DNA of 50,520 nucleotides from IMG/VR virus record IMGVR_UViG_3300046536_000720, positions 1-50,520 of that record, one strand, 5' to 3'. Source of the stretch: a virus. Positions 13,569 through 22,811 of the stretch are shown one piece after another (the first letter of the stretch is position 1; each line of letters begins with the position of its first letter). The notes under the pieces are model-generated. The model had not been told where the DNA came from. It saw nothing but the letters and a program-made list of their open reading frames with translations, and searched no databases. Made by a program: the position numbers and the translations under genes.

Positions 13569-14668
13569 CAGATCACCTCCAGGTACAGGTCGGCGGACTC
13601 GGGGCGGCCGCGCTCCTCGGGTGTGACCCGGTAGCCGACGAGTCGGTAGCGGACGGTGTAGCCCTGCGGGTACCAGATCGGATCTTGGATCTTGACGCGG
13701 ATCGTGGATCCGAGGGCCGGCAGTGGGCCGGACGCGGTGAGGACGCGGACGGTGGGGATCGTCACCGGCCGGACTTGCATGGCGAGGTCGGCCTGGGCGT
13801 GTTGATCGAGCTCGGCCTGGTTGCTCACGCTGGTGTAGTCGGAGGAGCCGTCCAGCCTCGGCCAGCCAAGCGTGTAGTCCGCCGCTGTGGTGAACGGGCC
13901 GCTCATCAGCGGGTAGCTGGTGGCGGCCAGGTTGGTGTTGATGCTGGCACCCCGCGACGACCAAGCGTTGGCCTGCACGGTGGCGTCCTGCGGCAGGCTG
14001 AAGGCGGTGATCGGCCCGGGGCTGGTCAGTACGGTGTCCGTAGAGCCGACGGAGATCTTGGGGTAGCCGAGCTGCAGCTGCTTGTGGCGCGCGCCGGTGC
14101 TGTCGCGGAAGCAGTTGATCCGCCACTCGAAGCCGTTCTGTGTCGCGGCGAGCTGGTCGACCAGCTGGCCAATCCACGGCAGGTCGTAGGACAGGTAGGT
14201 GCGGTCCCGAGCTACACCCGAGGTCAGCGTGTAGTCGATCTCCACGCCGATGTTCCCGCCGGTCCGGGCCTGCGCGTAGGAGATCAGGCCCCGGGCGATG
14301 TCCAGCTGATCCACGCCCGCGGACACCTGTGTGTCCGTCAGCTGCTGGTGCTGGCGGAAGTAGGACTCCACGCCGGCGCCCTGGAAGGGAAGCGTCCAGC
14401 GGCCACGCTCGTCCCGCGTCGGCGTCGCCGTCCACAGGATGCCGCCCCAGGCGATGTCCATGCCGCGCTGGAGCCACAACATCGTGCGCCCGGGCAGCAT
14501 CGCGGCCTGCACGCGGGCGGCCATCGCGGCGTCCGGCACCGGGATCGTGCCCGAGATCGAGCCGCTCTTGCCGATGTAGTCGTCGAAGGATGCCCCGACG
14601 ACCGGTAGGCGGTCCATTAGCTGGTCCGAACGCAGGTCGCACACCAGGAGTGTGCTCGACTGTGCCAT
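13568..14668 (-). CDS. Minor tail protein, probable baseplate hub
   Basis: A 366-residue protein just downstream of the fibre-like gene and two genes after the distal tail protein. The sequence (DRLPVVGASFDDYIGKSGSI, WGGILWTATPTRDERGRWTL, later VKIQDPIWYPQGYTVRYRLV) matches the general layout of siphovirus tail-associated hub proteins of actinophages. It lacks an obvious enzymatic motif. It overlaps both neighbours as ATGA-type junctions. Confidence 0.7.
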   Translation of the reverse strand: MAQSSTLLVCDLRSDQLMDRLPVVGASFDDYIGKSGSISGTIPVPDAAMAARVQAAMLPGRTMLWLQRGMDIAWGGILWTATPTRDERGRWTLPFQGAGVESYFRQHQQLTDTQVSAGVDQLDIARGLISYAQARTGGNIGVEIDYTLTSGVARDRTYLSYDLPWIGQLVDQLAATQNGFEWRINCFRDSTGARHKQLQLGYPKISVGSTDTVLTSPGPITAFSLPQDATVQANAWSSRGASINTNLAATSYPLMSGPFTTAADYTLGWPRLDGSSDYTSVSNQAELDQHAQADLAMQVRPVTIPTVRVLTASGPLPALGSTIRVKIQDPIWYPQGYTVRYRLVGYRVTPEERGRPESADLYLEVI

Positions 14669-15852
14669 CAGCCCACCCGGGTCAGCCGCATGTAGCTACC
14701 CGCGTACATGATCGTCGCATTGGCGACAACGTTGTTCTGCGCCCAGGTGTACTTGAAGGTGCCAGCGGTGCCGCTGGTGACGAGCAGGCCGGTCAGCTTG
14801 CCTGTCATTTTGGTTGCGTTGCTGGTGATGCCGCCCATGATGTAACCGAACGTTCCGATTGCCTGATCGTCCAGGATGACCGGCGAGATGGTGGAGCTGG
14901 CGCCGCCAGCCGCACCGGTGACGTTCCAGTCGAACGTGGCTCCGGCCGGCCCGACGAAGCCGATCTTCAGGTTGGCCGTCGGGTCAGCGCCGTAGATCAA
15001 GTAGCCGTCTACGGCGTACACGGCGTTGGCGGCGACGCTGAACGTCAGGTTGGCGTCGTCCTGCTGGGCGTTGGAGTTTGTAACGTTCTGGTTGGTGGTC
15101 TTGCGGGCGAAGAGCGTCTGTCCGATGCCGGTCACGCTCAGGTTGCCGCCGACCTGCATGGTGCTGGTCGCGGACCGGGTCAGGGGGACGTCGCCGACCT
15201 GCACCGTGCCCGAATTCTGCACTCGCAGGGCCGATTCCCACACGGACCCGGTGTAGCGCTCCAGGACGCCGTTGTTGTCCCGCCACTGCCCGGGGTGGGC
15301 GCCGGCCACGACGGCGTTCGGGGTGATCCCGCCGACTGCCACGGTGTAGACGCGCTGATCGGTCAGCGCGGTGGCCCAGTTGATCGGGGAGCCCGCCGAG
15401 GCGCCGGCCGGAACGAGGATGTCCCACAGGCGCAGGTAGGCCGTGCCCGTGGCCGGAGCGGTCGGTGCCGTCGGCGAGCCGGCGGCGGTGCCCTGGGTGT
15501 AGACCACGGCGGCCAGGGTCTGGCCGGAGGTGTCGTACAGCTGGTCGTAGGCCACCAGCCACACGGTGTCGATCCGGGGCAGGGACGCGTGACCGTTGGC
15601 GACGGTGATCGCTTCGGCGGCGGTGATCGCGACCGGGTAGGCGCCCTGCGCGGCCGTGCCCTGGACGATCGCCCGGCCGGTCGCCACCGTGCCGGACATC
15701 CCGGAGCCGGTCAGCAGCATGCCGGTGCCGCCCGGGATGACCCCGGCACGGGTCTGCATCGCATCCAGCGGGGTGTAGGCGCCGACCGGAGACAGCCGGG
15801 TGTCCTGGCGGGTCTGACCGGGGTTCAGGTGCCAGGCGGAACGGACCGTCAC
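14668..15852 (-). CDS. Tail fibre / receptor-binding minor tail protein
   Basis: A 394-residue protein rich in Gly, Ala, Thr and Asn with many short beta strands. The N-terminal part (HLNPGQTRQDTRLSPVGAYT) is of the type that attaches to a baseplate, and the C-terminal part (FVGPAGATFDWNVTGAAGGA) looks like a beta-sandwich head. GTG or ATG at 15852 follows the distal tail gene by eight bases. Receptor binding is inferred from composition and position. Confidence 0.7.
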   Translation of the reverse strand: MTVRSAWHLNPGQTRQDTRLSPVGAYTPLDAMQTRAGVIPGGTGMLLTGSGMSGTVATGRAIVQGTAAQGAYPVAITAAEAITVANGHASLPRIDTVWLVAYDQLYDTSGQTLAAVVYTQGTAAGSPTAPTAPATGTAYLRLWDILVPAGASAGSPINWATALTDQRVYTVAVGGITPNAVVAGAHPGQWRDNNGVLERYTGSVWESALRVQNSGTVQVGDVPLTRSATSTMQVGGNLSVTGIGQTLFARKTTNQNVTNSNAQQDDANLTFSVAANAVYAVDGYLIYGADPTANLKIGFVGPAGATFDWNVTGAAGGASSTISPVILDDQAIGTFGYIMGGITSNATKMTGKLTGLLVTSGTAGTFKYTWAQNNVVANATIMYAGSYMRLTRVG

Positions 15853-15860
15853 GGGGCCTC

Positions 15861-16793
15861 CTACCAGTAGGCCGAGCGGTACCGCACGGTGGCGGACGCT
15901 GCGGGATCGACAGAGCCGGGGGCTGCCCGGAACGAGAGAGTGGAGCTGCCGGGTGGCAGCACGAAGCTGCCCTCGGGGCTGGAGCGGTTGGTGGCGGTGG
16001 CGAGGCGGGACTGGCCACCGAGGAGGACGGTCCCGGCCCAGGTGTCCACGATCAGGACGTCGCTGGCCGCGAGCGTGATCCCGTACTCCAGGACCTGCCC
16101 CGTGGCCAGGAGCGTCACCGACGGCGTGACGACCGGCCCACGGATCTCGATGATCGGATTCGCCTGGGCCGTGCCGGAGTTGACGATCGTGATGTCACCG
16201 GTCGACCCGGGCGTTCCCCAGACAAGGCCGGTCTCCGGGCTGCCCCAGGCGAGCCCCGTCTCGGTCGGCGTCCCCCAGGACAGGCCGGACTCGGGGGCCG
16301 GCAGGCCGCTGACCCCGGTCTGCTCGGCGACCACGTACCGGCGCGGGTCCGTGCACTCCCACTGGAGCGCACCGCCCGTCGTGTGGCCGACCTGCCAGGC
16401 CGGGGTGACCGGCAGGGCGCGGCGGGTCAGGCGGGCCCAGACGAGTAGTGGGCCGCGCTCGTCGAGCTGGATGACGAGCGGCTGTTCGGTGTCTGGGCCC
16501 GGAGCGGTGGCTGACTCCAGGGTGCGCACCGCGGCGCCCAGGGCGCCGGGGGCGGTGCGGACCGTCAGGTCGGGCACGGTGATCGTGCGGGTCTGGGCGA
16601 GAAGCCGGCCGGGCCACGCGCCGTGGTCCTGTGCGCGCAGCACCGTGCCGGAGTCCAGACCCGGCGTGTCCTCCCACCCTGTTAGCGACCGCCACCGGTA
16701 CGGCGTCGAGGTGACGCCGCCGGCCCGGGAGCGGCCGATCAGCAGGGTGCCCCACTGGATGAGGCCGGGGCCGGTCACCAGCTCACCTGCCAC
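15861..16793 (-). CDS. Distal tail protein (Dit-like)
   Basis: A 310-residue protein located immediately after the tape measure gene, the usual place of Dit. It has repeated TGLAWGSPETGLVWGTPGS strands and a C-terminal galectin-like stretch (SFVLPPGSSTLSFRAAPG). GTG 16793 is chosen because the tape measure stop ends five bases before it and AGAGGGGG lies upstream. Confidence 0.75.
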   Translation of the reverse strand: MAGELVTGPGLIQWGTLLIGRSRAGGVTSTPYRWRSLTGWEDTPGLDSGTVLRAQDHGAWPGRLLAQTRTITVPDLTVRTAPGALGAAVRTLESATAPGPDTEQPLVIQLDERGPLLVWARLTRRALPVTPAWQVGHTTGGALQWECTDPRRYVVAEQTGVSGLPAPESGLSWGTPTETGLAWGSPETGLVWGTPGSTGDITIVNSGTAQANPIIEIRGPVVTPSVTLLATGQVLEYGITLAASDVLIVDTWAGTVLLGGQSRLATATNRSSPEGSFVLPPGSSTLSFRAAPGSVDPAASATVRYRSAYW

Positions 16794-16797
16794 CGGA

Positions 16798-19700
16798 TCA
16801 CCCCCTCTGCTTGCCGAGCCACCAGAGCTCCTCCGCCGTGGAGCGGGCGGAGCCGTTGGCGGACTCGTGGTAGTTCTCGATGTGGAAGCCGCCGCCCATG
16901 CCGACCCCGGCGCCGCCGGCCAGTGCGAACTGACCGCCGAGGCCGCCCCCAATGCCGCCGTGGGCGGTGGCCATCAGCGACTGGGTGGCCGCCCGGACGC
17001 GGCCCTGGCCGCCGAGGATGCCCTCCGCCAGCGCATGGCTGATGGACTGTCCGGAGTAGAGCGTCCAGCCGGACCCGGAGAACGGTCCCTCGCGCGCTGG
17101 GCTGAAGGGCAGGAGGTTGCGGGCGCCGGAGAGGACGCTGGAGACGGCGTCCTTGACGTTGCCGATCTTCGACTTGATGCCGTCGATCAGGCCGCCGATG
17201 ATCTTCGCGCCGGAGTCGAAGAGCTGCCTGCCCAGATCGATCATCAGGCCCTGGATCTTCCCCGGCAGGTCGGCAAAGACGCTGATGAAGAGCCTGCCCA
17301 GGCCGCTCAGCAGGTTCCCGACGTCGCCGATCGCTCCCCTGAGATCGCCCCTGAGGAGATCGGTGACGAACTTCAGGGCGGGCACCAGCACGCCCTGGAT
17401 GGCCTGTGCCAGCACCCCGGCGAACAGGGCGGCGAGCTGGGCGACCGCGCCGATGATGGGCACCAGGATCGGCATCAGGATCTGCAAGTACTGCCCGATC
17501 ATGACGGCCAGTTGGGCGAGCAGCGGCGCCAGAGCAATCGCGACCTGAGCGAAGCTCTGGCCGAGGCTCGCGAGCGGCAGCTGGGTGATCAGCTGGGCCA
17601 GGATCGGCAGTACCGCGCCCGTCAGGCTGGTCAGGATCGTGACGAAGGGGCCGATCAGGTTGGGCAGTTGGGCCAGGATCGGCCCGAGCGCCGCGCTCAG
17701 CGCCGTCGCTACGGCGGCCACCAGCGGAGCGAGCTGCGTGAACAGCGTGGACGCCCCGGCCAGCAGCGGAGTCAGCGCCGGCAACAGGTCGGCCGCCAGC
17801 TGACCGACCAGACCCAACAGCGGCGCCGCCGCGACGATCAGGCTGCCGACCGCCTGAGCCGCCGCCAGCAGCACCGGCCCCAGCGCCACGATGATCGGGC
17901 CCAGTGCCCCGCCGATGGCCGTGATCAGGGCCTGGAGTGGCGGCGCCAGGGCCACGAGCACCTTCGAGAGGATCGGCAGGGCGGCCGCCGCGAGGTTGAC
18001 GACCTGCGTTCCCACGGTCGCCATCACCGGGCCCAGTGCCGCGAGCACCGGCCCAAGGGCACTGCCCAGGGCCTGCACCAGCGCCTGAACCGGCGGTCCG
18101 AGCGCCGACAGCACCGGACCGATCACCTGGAGGGCCTGCCCGAGCAGCGGCGCCACCGTGCTGGCCAGCACACTCATCGTGGTGAACAGGGTTGCCAGTC
18201 CGGCCTGCACGGCCGGCGTCCCGAACGCCTCCTTCAGCGAACCGGTGATCTTGACGAGGGTGCTGGCGAAACCGGCGCCCGACTGCTGCGCGGCCCCGAA
18301 AACCTCGCCGAGCACCGAGCCGATGTTCCCGGCCGCCGTGCCCAGCTGCCCGAGGATGTCGAGAGCGGCGTTGATCGCCTTCTCCAGGCCGCCACCCGAG
18401 AACGCCTTGCCGAGGCTCTCGGAGACCTTCGTCGCCAGGTTCCCGGCGCCGCTGGTCACCCGGTCGAACGCCCCACCCGCAGCAGCACCGATCTGCCCCA
18501 GCCCCGTGACGAACTGGCCGGGCAGACCGATCAGGTTGCCCAGGCCCTTGTTCGCGCTGCTCAGCGCCTGCCCAAGCACGCCCGACTCCGACAGGCCGAT
18601 CGCCGCGGATCCCACGCCCTTGGCCATGTCGTTCAGGTGGCCGGCCGAATCCACCAGGGCCTGACGGAACACGGGCAGCGACGTCGCGGCGAGCTGCGCC
18701 AGCGTGCCGTCCAGACCCTGCATGAGGCGCTGCTGGACATCCAACTTCAACGCTTCGAGCTGCGGCTTGAGGCGGATGATCTCCTCGACGAACGCGCGCG
18801 CGGACGGCGACAGCTTGGCCAGGGCGGCCGCCAGCGGGTCGACCCCGCCGCCGGCCGCCTTCGCCCCAGCCTGCCCCAGAGCCTCCATGGCTTTCTGGAT
18901 CTGCTCCGCACCCTGATAGGCGGTCTTCGCCTGCTGGTCCTGCGCATCGGCGACGGCCCGAACCTGGTCGCCGACCTTGCGAAGTGCGGCCGCGACCTTG
19001 TCCTGTGCCTGGATCTGGGCGTCCGTCAGTGCCTGCTGCTGGTCGCCGACCGCCCGGTCCGCAGACACGACCTTGGCCTGCGCGGCGACGACGAGCGCGC
19101 TGCCGTCCACGCCGGCCTGAGCGGCCTGGGCCTGCTTGTCCTTCAGCCGGTCGAGTGCGAGCCCCTGCTCCTGGAGCCGCTGCACTGCGGTGTCGTAGGC
19201 CAGCTGCGCCTGCGCGATCTGCGCCTCGGTGGAGGCCGGGTTGGCCTTGGTCTTGTCCAGCTCCTGCTGGGCCTGCTGGACCGCGAGGACATCGCCGCGC
19301 TGGCTGAGGCTGGCGTCCGTGACCTGGTTGGTCAGGTCCTCCAGATCCATGGAGGCCTGCCTGCGCGCCGCGTTGAGGTCGAGTTGGGCCTGCTGTGAGG
19401 CCTTCTCGGCGTCCGCGAGGCTCCGCTCGGCCGAGGCGACCTGGCGGGCGCCCTGCACCTGCGCGTCGGTGACGGCCTTCTGGTCGTCCGCCAGGGTCCG
19501 CTGGGCATCGCCGACCGCACGGGCGGCCTTGACGTTGGCGTCGGCCGCGTTCTGGGTCGCGTCCTTCAGGTTGCGCTGGGCGTCGGCGAGTTGGTTCGTG
19601 CCGCTGGCCGCCGCGCCTGCCGACGCCGGTACGTCCGCGAAGGCGGCGTGCAGGGCGCCGCCGATCCCCGATGTGCCGATCTTGATGGCGGCGCCGGCCG

Positions 19701-20460
19701 ACGCCACCATGAACAGGCCAGTGGCCGCGATCCCGGCCGCCGGCAGGATGTTCTGCAGCATTGCGACCAGGCCGGCCACCACTGGGATCGCGGAGCCGAC
19801 CGATGCCGCGCCCATCGCGAAGGTGCTGCCGAAGCTGCTCGCGCTGCCGGCCGCCGAGCCGAGGGCACCCGTCAGCGCCGAGACGTCACGCTGCGCCGTC
19901 TTGGCCTCGCTGGTGTCAGTGTGCACGTCGACATGCGGATCCTCGGCCCCCACATGGTGGGCCTCGGCGATGACCTCCTCCAGCTCGGCCAGCGCCCGGG
20001 CGTTCTCGACGTCGATCTGTACCGTCGGGTGCTCGTAGGCGATCCGCTCGATGCCCTGATCGACGAGGTCCAGGGCGAACAGCGCGTCCATCGCCCTGAT
20101 CTGGATATCCACGTCCGGGTGGTGATTCTGGAGGTCCTCGCAGCTCACCCGGATCTCGTCGAGCTCGCTCAGGACCTGCGCGATCGGCACGTCCACGCCG
20201 ATCTGGACGTCGCGCAGATCCCTCATGTGCTGGATCAGCGTCGCGACCTCGGCGTCCGCCGGGGTCGTGTCCGCGTCGACCATGAACTCGGGATGGAGCG
20301 AGGCCATGACCTCGTCCATGCTGTCCCGGATGTGCTCGCCGACCGCGTCGGCGTTCGCCTCCAGCCCGACCATGGCGGCCTCGGCCTGGGCAATTCCGCG
20401 CTCAGCCCCGCGGGCATCGACGTCGAAGGTGGCCGTCAGCTCGCCAACGTTCACGGGCAC
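16798..20460 (-). CDS. Tape measure protein
   Basis: At 1220 residues this is the longest gene in the window, as expected of the protein that sets tail length and passes through the host envelope during DNA injection. Residues 270-520 are coiled coil (NLKDATQNAADANVKAARAV), and residues 690-1060 hold repeated hydrophobic segments (ALGPVLAALGPVMATVG). By the common rule of about 1.5 angstrom per residue the tail would be near 180 nm. It follows the frameshifted chaperone pair, the canonical order. Confidence 0.95.
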   Translation of the reverse strand: MPVNVGELTATFDVDARGAERGIAQAEAAMVGLEANADAVGEHIRDSMDEVMASLHPEFMVDADTTPADAEVATLIQHMRDLRDVQIGVDVPIAQVLSELDEIRVSCEDLQNHHPDVDIQIRAMDALFALDLVDQGIERIAYEHPTVQIDVENARALAELEEVIAEAHHVGAEDPHVDVHTDTSEAKTAQRDVSALTGALGSAAGSASSFGSTFAMGAASVGSAIPVVAGLVAMLQNILPAAGIAATGLFMVASAGAAIKIGTSGIGGALHAAFADVPASAGAAASGTNQLADAQRNLKDATQNAADANVKAARAVGDAQRTLADDQKAVTDAQVQGARQVASAERSLADAEKASQQAQLDLNAARRQASMDLEDLTNQVTDASLSQRGDVLAVQQAQQELDKTKANPASTEAQIAQAQLAYDTAVQRLQEQGLALDRLKDKQAQAAQAGVDGSALVVAAQAKVVSADRAVGDQQQALTDAQIQAQDKVAAALRKVGDQVRAVADAQDQQAKTAYQGAEQIQKAMEALGQAGAKAAGGGVDPLAAALAKLSPSARAFVEEIIRLKPQLEALKLDVQQRLMQGLDGTLAQLAATSLPVFRQALVDSAGHLNDMAKGVGSAAIGLSESGVLGQALSSANKGLGNLIGLPGQFVTGLGQIGAAAGGAFDRVTSGAGNLATKVSESLGKAFSGGGLEKAINAALDILGQLGTAAGNIGSVLGEVFGAAQQSGAGFASTLVKITGSLKEAFGTPAVQAGLATLFTTMSVLASTVAPLLGQALQVIGPVLSALGPPVQALVQALGSALGPVLAALGPVMATVGTQVVNLAAAALPILSKVLVALAPPLQALITAIGGALGPIIVALGPVLLAAAQAVGSLIVAAAPLLGLVGQLAADLLPALTPLLAGASTLFTQLAPLVAAVATALSAALGPILAQLPNLIGPFVTILTSLTGAVLPILAQLITQLPLASLGQSFAQVAIALAPLLAQLAVMIGQYLQILMPILVPIIGAVAQLAALFAGVLAQAIQGVLVPALKFVTDLLRGDLRGAIGDVGNLLSGLGRLFISVFADLPGKIQGLMIDLGRQLFDSGAKIIGGLIDGIKSKIGNVKDAVSSVLSGARNLLPFSPAREGPFSGSGWTLYSGQSISHALAEGILGGQGRVRAATQSLMATAHGGIGGGLGGQFALAGGAGVGMGGGFHIENYHESANGSARSTAEELWWLGKQRG

Positions 20461-20469
20461 CTCCGCTGT

Positions 20470-21242
20470 TCAGTTGTCGGGCGGCTCGCTCAGGGGCTCG
20501 CCCAGGAAGGTGCCGAAGATCTCGCTGATCGCGGCCGGACTGTCAGCCACCGCGGGCATCGCCCGGTAGGCCTCCGCCCACAGGGCATCTCGGCTGAGAC
20601 CGCTGACGTAGATCAGGAACTCGCGGGTCGATAGGTCCGCGACCTCGGCCGGCCGCAGCCCGTACTCCCGCCGCAAGTCCGCCTCCAGCAGCCGCCAGTG
20701 AGTCAGCGTCGCGCGCCAGAACCGGCTCGTCTCTGGGCGCGATTCAGGGCTTTTCCCCGGGCCTCCCGGGTGTCGTACTCCCGGACCGCGTCCTCGAAGC
20801 TGAGGCTGTGCGGCTGGTGCATGTTCTGCGCCGACCAGAGCAGGACCACGCCGAGCCGGCGCTGGTCGATCCCAGCGGCGAGCCAGGTGTCCAGGGCATC
20901 CGGCCCGAAGACGGGCGCCAGCACGGTGCGCATCGTCGCCAGCGACTCGTCCTCACGGTGACGCTCCGCCAGCAGCGAGAACGCCACGGGCATGGTCAGC
21001 GGCAACGTGTAGTCCTTGCCGAACAGCCGCAGGCTGACGGGCTGGACGGTGGAGACCTCGGCGGCGAAGAAGGCGTCCGCGTCGACCGTGTCGAACTCCG
21101 GCTCGTCGTCCTCGTCGTCCTCGTCGTCGTAGTCGTCCAGGTCGTCGTCCTCGAAGTCGTCCAGCTCCGGTTCCGGGCTGGGCGCGGCAGGCCTGGGCCG
21201 GCGCTGCGCGGCCGGGCGCCGGGCGGCAGGTCGGCGGCTCAC
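20470..21242 (-). CDS. Tail assembly chaperone GT (made by -1 frameshift)
   Basis: The T part (20470-20751) has no good start of its own. In the upstream gene the codons CGG GGA AAA contain the slippery heptamer GGGAAAA (20757-20751) in the correct X XXY YYZ phase. Slipping back one base and continuing with AGC CCT gives a 257-residue fusion whose C-terminus (EYGLRPAEVADLSTREFLIY) is shared by tail chaperones. The fusion helps to load the tail tube protein on the tape measure. Confidence 0.85.
20703..21242 (-). CDS. Tail assembly chaperone G
   Basis: The 179-residue zero-frame product. It has a basic Arg/Pro/Ala N-terminus, a very acidic tract at about residues 25-52 (DDFEDDDLDDYDDEDDEDDE), then a helical domain (LTMPVAFSLLAERHREDESL). 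GTG 21242 overlaps the tail tube stop as GTGA. It lies between tail tube and tape measure genes, as in lambda and mycobacteriophages. Confidence 0.85.
   Translation of the reverse strand: MSRRPAARRPAAQRRPRPAAPSPEPELDDFEDDDLDDYDDEDDEDDEPEFDTVDADAFFAAEVSTVQPVSLRLFGKDYTLPLTMPVAFSLLAERHREDESLATMRTVLAPVFGPDALDTWLAAGIDQRRLGVVLLWSAQNMHQPHSLSFEDAVREYDTREARGKALNRAQRRAGSGARR
20751..20757 (-). other. Programmed -1 ribosomal frameshift site GGGAAAA
   Basis: On the minus strand GGGAAAA occurs in phase G GGA AAA, 48 bases before the stop of chaperone G. The downstream frame remains open to 20470. Heptamers of this kind drive -1 frameshifting in many siphovirus tail chaperone pairs. Confidence 0.85.
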
Positions 21243-21685
21243 GGCGCCGCCGTGTACGTCTCGGCACCGGTCCGGGCCAATTCCATGCCCCACTTCCCGA
21301 GGTCGTTCGTCGCACCGCCCTCCTCGGCGGGCTTCGCGGTGACGTTCCACACGCGCCACTGCACCTCGGTCTGGTACCTGAAGCGGATCGTCCCGATCGA
21401 GGTGTCGGACAGGCCCTGCGCCAGGGTGTCGAGCGCGGCCTGTCCCGGGTCGGCGAGGCCGGTCGCCGGGTCCCGGCGCCGGGTCCCTTCCAGCTTCAGG
21501 CTGCCGCCGCGCTGCAGCACGATCTCCTCGTACTGGCCCTGGCTGTCGAAGTCGGTGGCGTCCACGTGCTGGTCGTGGTCGCCGTAGTTGACGGTGAACG
21601 TCTTGAGTCCGGCGATGGGGAGCCAGGACGCCCCGGACGCGGCCTGGAAGATGAACCCCCTGGCTGCGATCTTCTTCGTGGCCAT
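21239..21685 (-). CDS. Major tail tube protein
   Basis: A 148-residue protein directly upstream of the chaperones. It is beta-rich (GLKTFTVNYGDHDQHVDATD, VLQRGGSLKLEGTRRRDPAT, IRFRYQTEVQWRVWNVTAKP), matching the tube fold of siphoviruses in size. ATG 21685 lies 12 bases downstream of the previous stop with GGAGG nearby. Expected to be among the most abundant virion proteins. Confidence 0.8.
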   Translation of the reverse strand: MATKKIAARGFIFQAASGASWLPIAGLKTFTVNYGDHDQHVDATDFDSQGQYEEIVLQRGGSLKLEGTRRRDPATGLADPGQAALDTLAQGLSDTSIGTIRFRYQTEVQWRVWNVTAKPAEEGGATNDLGKWGMELARTGAETYTAAP

Positions 21686-21697
21686 CCGGCCACCTCC

Positions 21698-22138
21698 TTA
21701 GCTGCGGTGCGCTGTCGAGTTGCTGTAGGTGATGCGGTAGTTGACGACGTGCTCGTGCCGGCCATTGGCGTCGAGGCCGAGTGAGCTGGTGGTCTGCTGG
21801 GCAATCGAGAGGATCAGGTAGGTGCCGTCCGGCAGCACTGTCTGGGACAGGCCGTGGAGCTGGCTGTAGATCGCGGCCGAGCGCTGCCGGGACGGCCGCG
21901 GGTCCGACGTGCCACGGCACCGGACCTGGAGGCTGACCTCGTCGTCGTCATTGACCGGGTCCGGTTCGCCGGAGCCGTAGAGAGTCAGGGCGACCGCCTC
22001 GTCCGGCTGCGGCGGCATCGTGTCGATGAACGTGTCGCCAGTGACCCCGGCCGGGTCGTAGACGAGCAGGCCGGCCGCGACCAGGTACTCAGCGATGCCC
22101 TCTGCGAGATCAGCCAATGCGGCCCCCAAGGAACGCAT
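21698..22138 (-). CDS. Tail terminator protein
   Basis: A 146-residue protein between the neck proteins and the tail tube, the standard terminator slot. It has an N-terminal helix (LAEGIAEYLVAAGLLVYDP) followed by strands (AVALTLYGSGEPDPV, VSLQVRCRGTSDPRPSRQRS), as in the minor-capsid/tail-terminator family of Gram-positive phages. It overlaps the previous gene by 29 bases. Confidence 0.75.
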   Translation of the reverse strand: MRSLGAALADLAEGIAEYLVAAGLLVYDPAGVTGDTFIDTMPPQPDEAVALTLYGSGEPDPVNDDDEVSLQVRCRGTSDPRPSRQRSAAIYSQLHGLSQTVLPDGTYLILSIAQQTTSSLGLDANGRHEHVVNYRITYSNSTAHRS

Positions 22139-22481
22139 CGCGGCGGATCTGAGCTGCGACGATGGCCAGCATCGTGGCGGCTTCGGTGTTCATCGGCTGC
22201 TCCAAGTATTTGGCCTGGCGCCCGGGGGCGTGTTTCCAGGTCAACTCCTCGTGCTGCCGGCGGGCGTAGACCGTGTCGAACACGATCTCGCCCTGCGCGG
22301 TGCCGTCGAGCATGACGACCTTGCCGGAGCGTTCCAGGGTGCCCTCGCGCAGCGGCACCAACTTCCGGGCCTCGCCCAGGGTGTGCTCCAGGGCCTTCTC
22401 GACGCCAGCCCGGCTGGCGGCCTTCGTGCGGGCCAGCCACGCCCTGCCCTCCCACCGGAAGCTGGTGCGCTGCGCGGCCAT
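22110..22481 (-). CDS. Neck protein, HK97 gp10-like
   Basis: A 123-residue basic protein (ASRAGVEKALEHTLGEARKL VPLREGTLERSGKV) with the helix-strand pattern of gp10-type head-tail joining proteins, which end capsid assembly and receive the tail. Position between the stopper and terminator genes agrees. Confidence 0.75.
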   Translation of the reverse strand: MAAQRTSFRWEGRAWLARTKAASRAGVEKALEHTLGEARKLVPLREGTLERSGKVVMLDGTAQGEIVFDTVYARRQHEELTWKHAPGRQAKYLEQPMNTEAATMLAIVAAQIRRDAFLGGRIG

Positions 22482-22490
22482 AGCGCCTCC

Positions 22491-22811
22491 TCAGGTGAGC
22501 TGGACTTCGAGGTGTGACGGGAGGGGCAGTCCGGCGCCGTCACGGCGCAGCGCCGCGATGACGGTGGCCTGACGGCCGTCAGGGAGCGTCACGCGGGAGT
22601 CCGGCGGCGCGACGGCTGCCAGATGGCAGTAGGCCGTGCCGGTCGACGTGATCTCGGTGCCGGTCTTGGAGCGGACCATGCGGGTCTGCTGGTCCAGGAA
22701 GCACCGCACCGTGACGGGCCCGCCGTACTGCGGCCCGTACGCTCCGTCCCCCTGGTAGGGCTCCACGGTGATCTGGTGGACGAGTAGGTACTCGGGCACG
22801 GTGCCGCTCAC
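22491..22811 (-). CDS. Head-tail stopper protein
   Basis: A 106-residue beta-rich protein (YLLVHQITVEPYQGDGAYGP, VTVRCFLDQQTRMVRSKTG). GTG 22811 overlaps the adaptor stop as GTGA. Size and place match the stopper (gp16/FII-like) that closes the neck after DNA packaging. Assignment is mainly positional. Confidence 0.7.
   Translation of the reverse strand: MSGTVPEYLLVHQITVEPYQGDGAYGPQYGGPVTVRCFLDQQTRMVRSKTGTEITSTGTAYCHLAAVAPPDSRVTLPDGRQATVIAALRRDGAGLPLPSHLEVQLT

Noticed and set aside
15889-19398. A 1169-codon open frame on the plus strand
   Set aside because: It is antisense to the tape measure and Dit genes. In high-GC DNA the opposite strand of a real gene often stays open; its protein is Arg/Gln/Asp-rich without domain structure.
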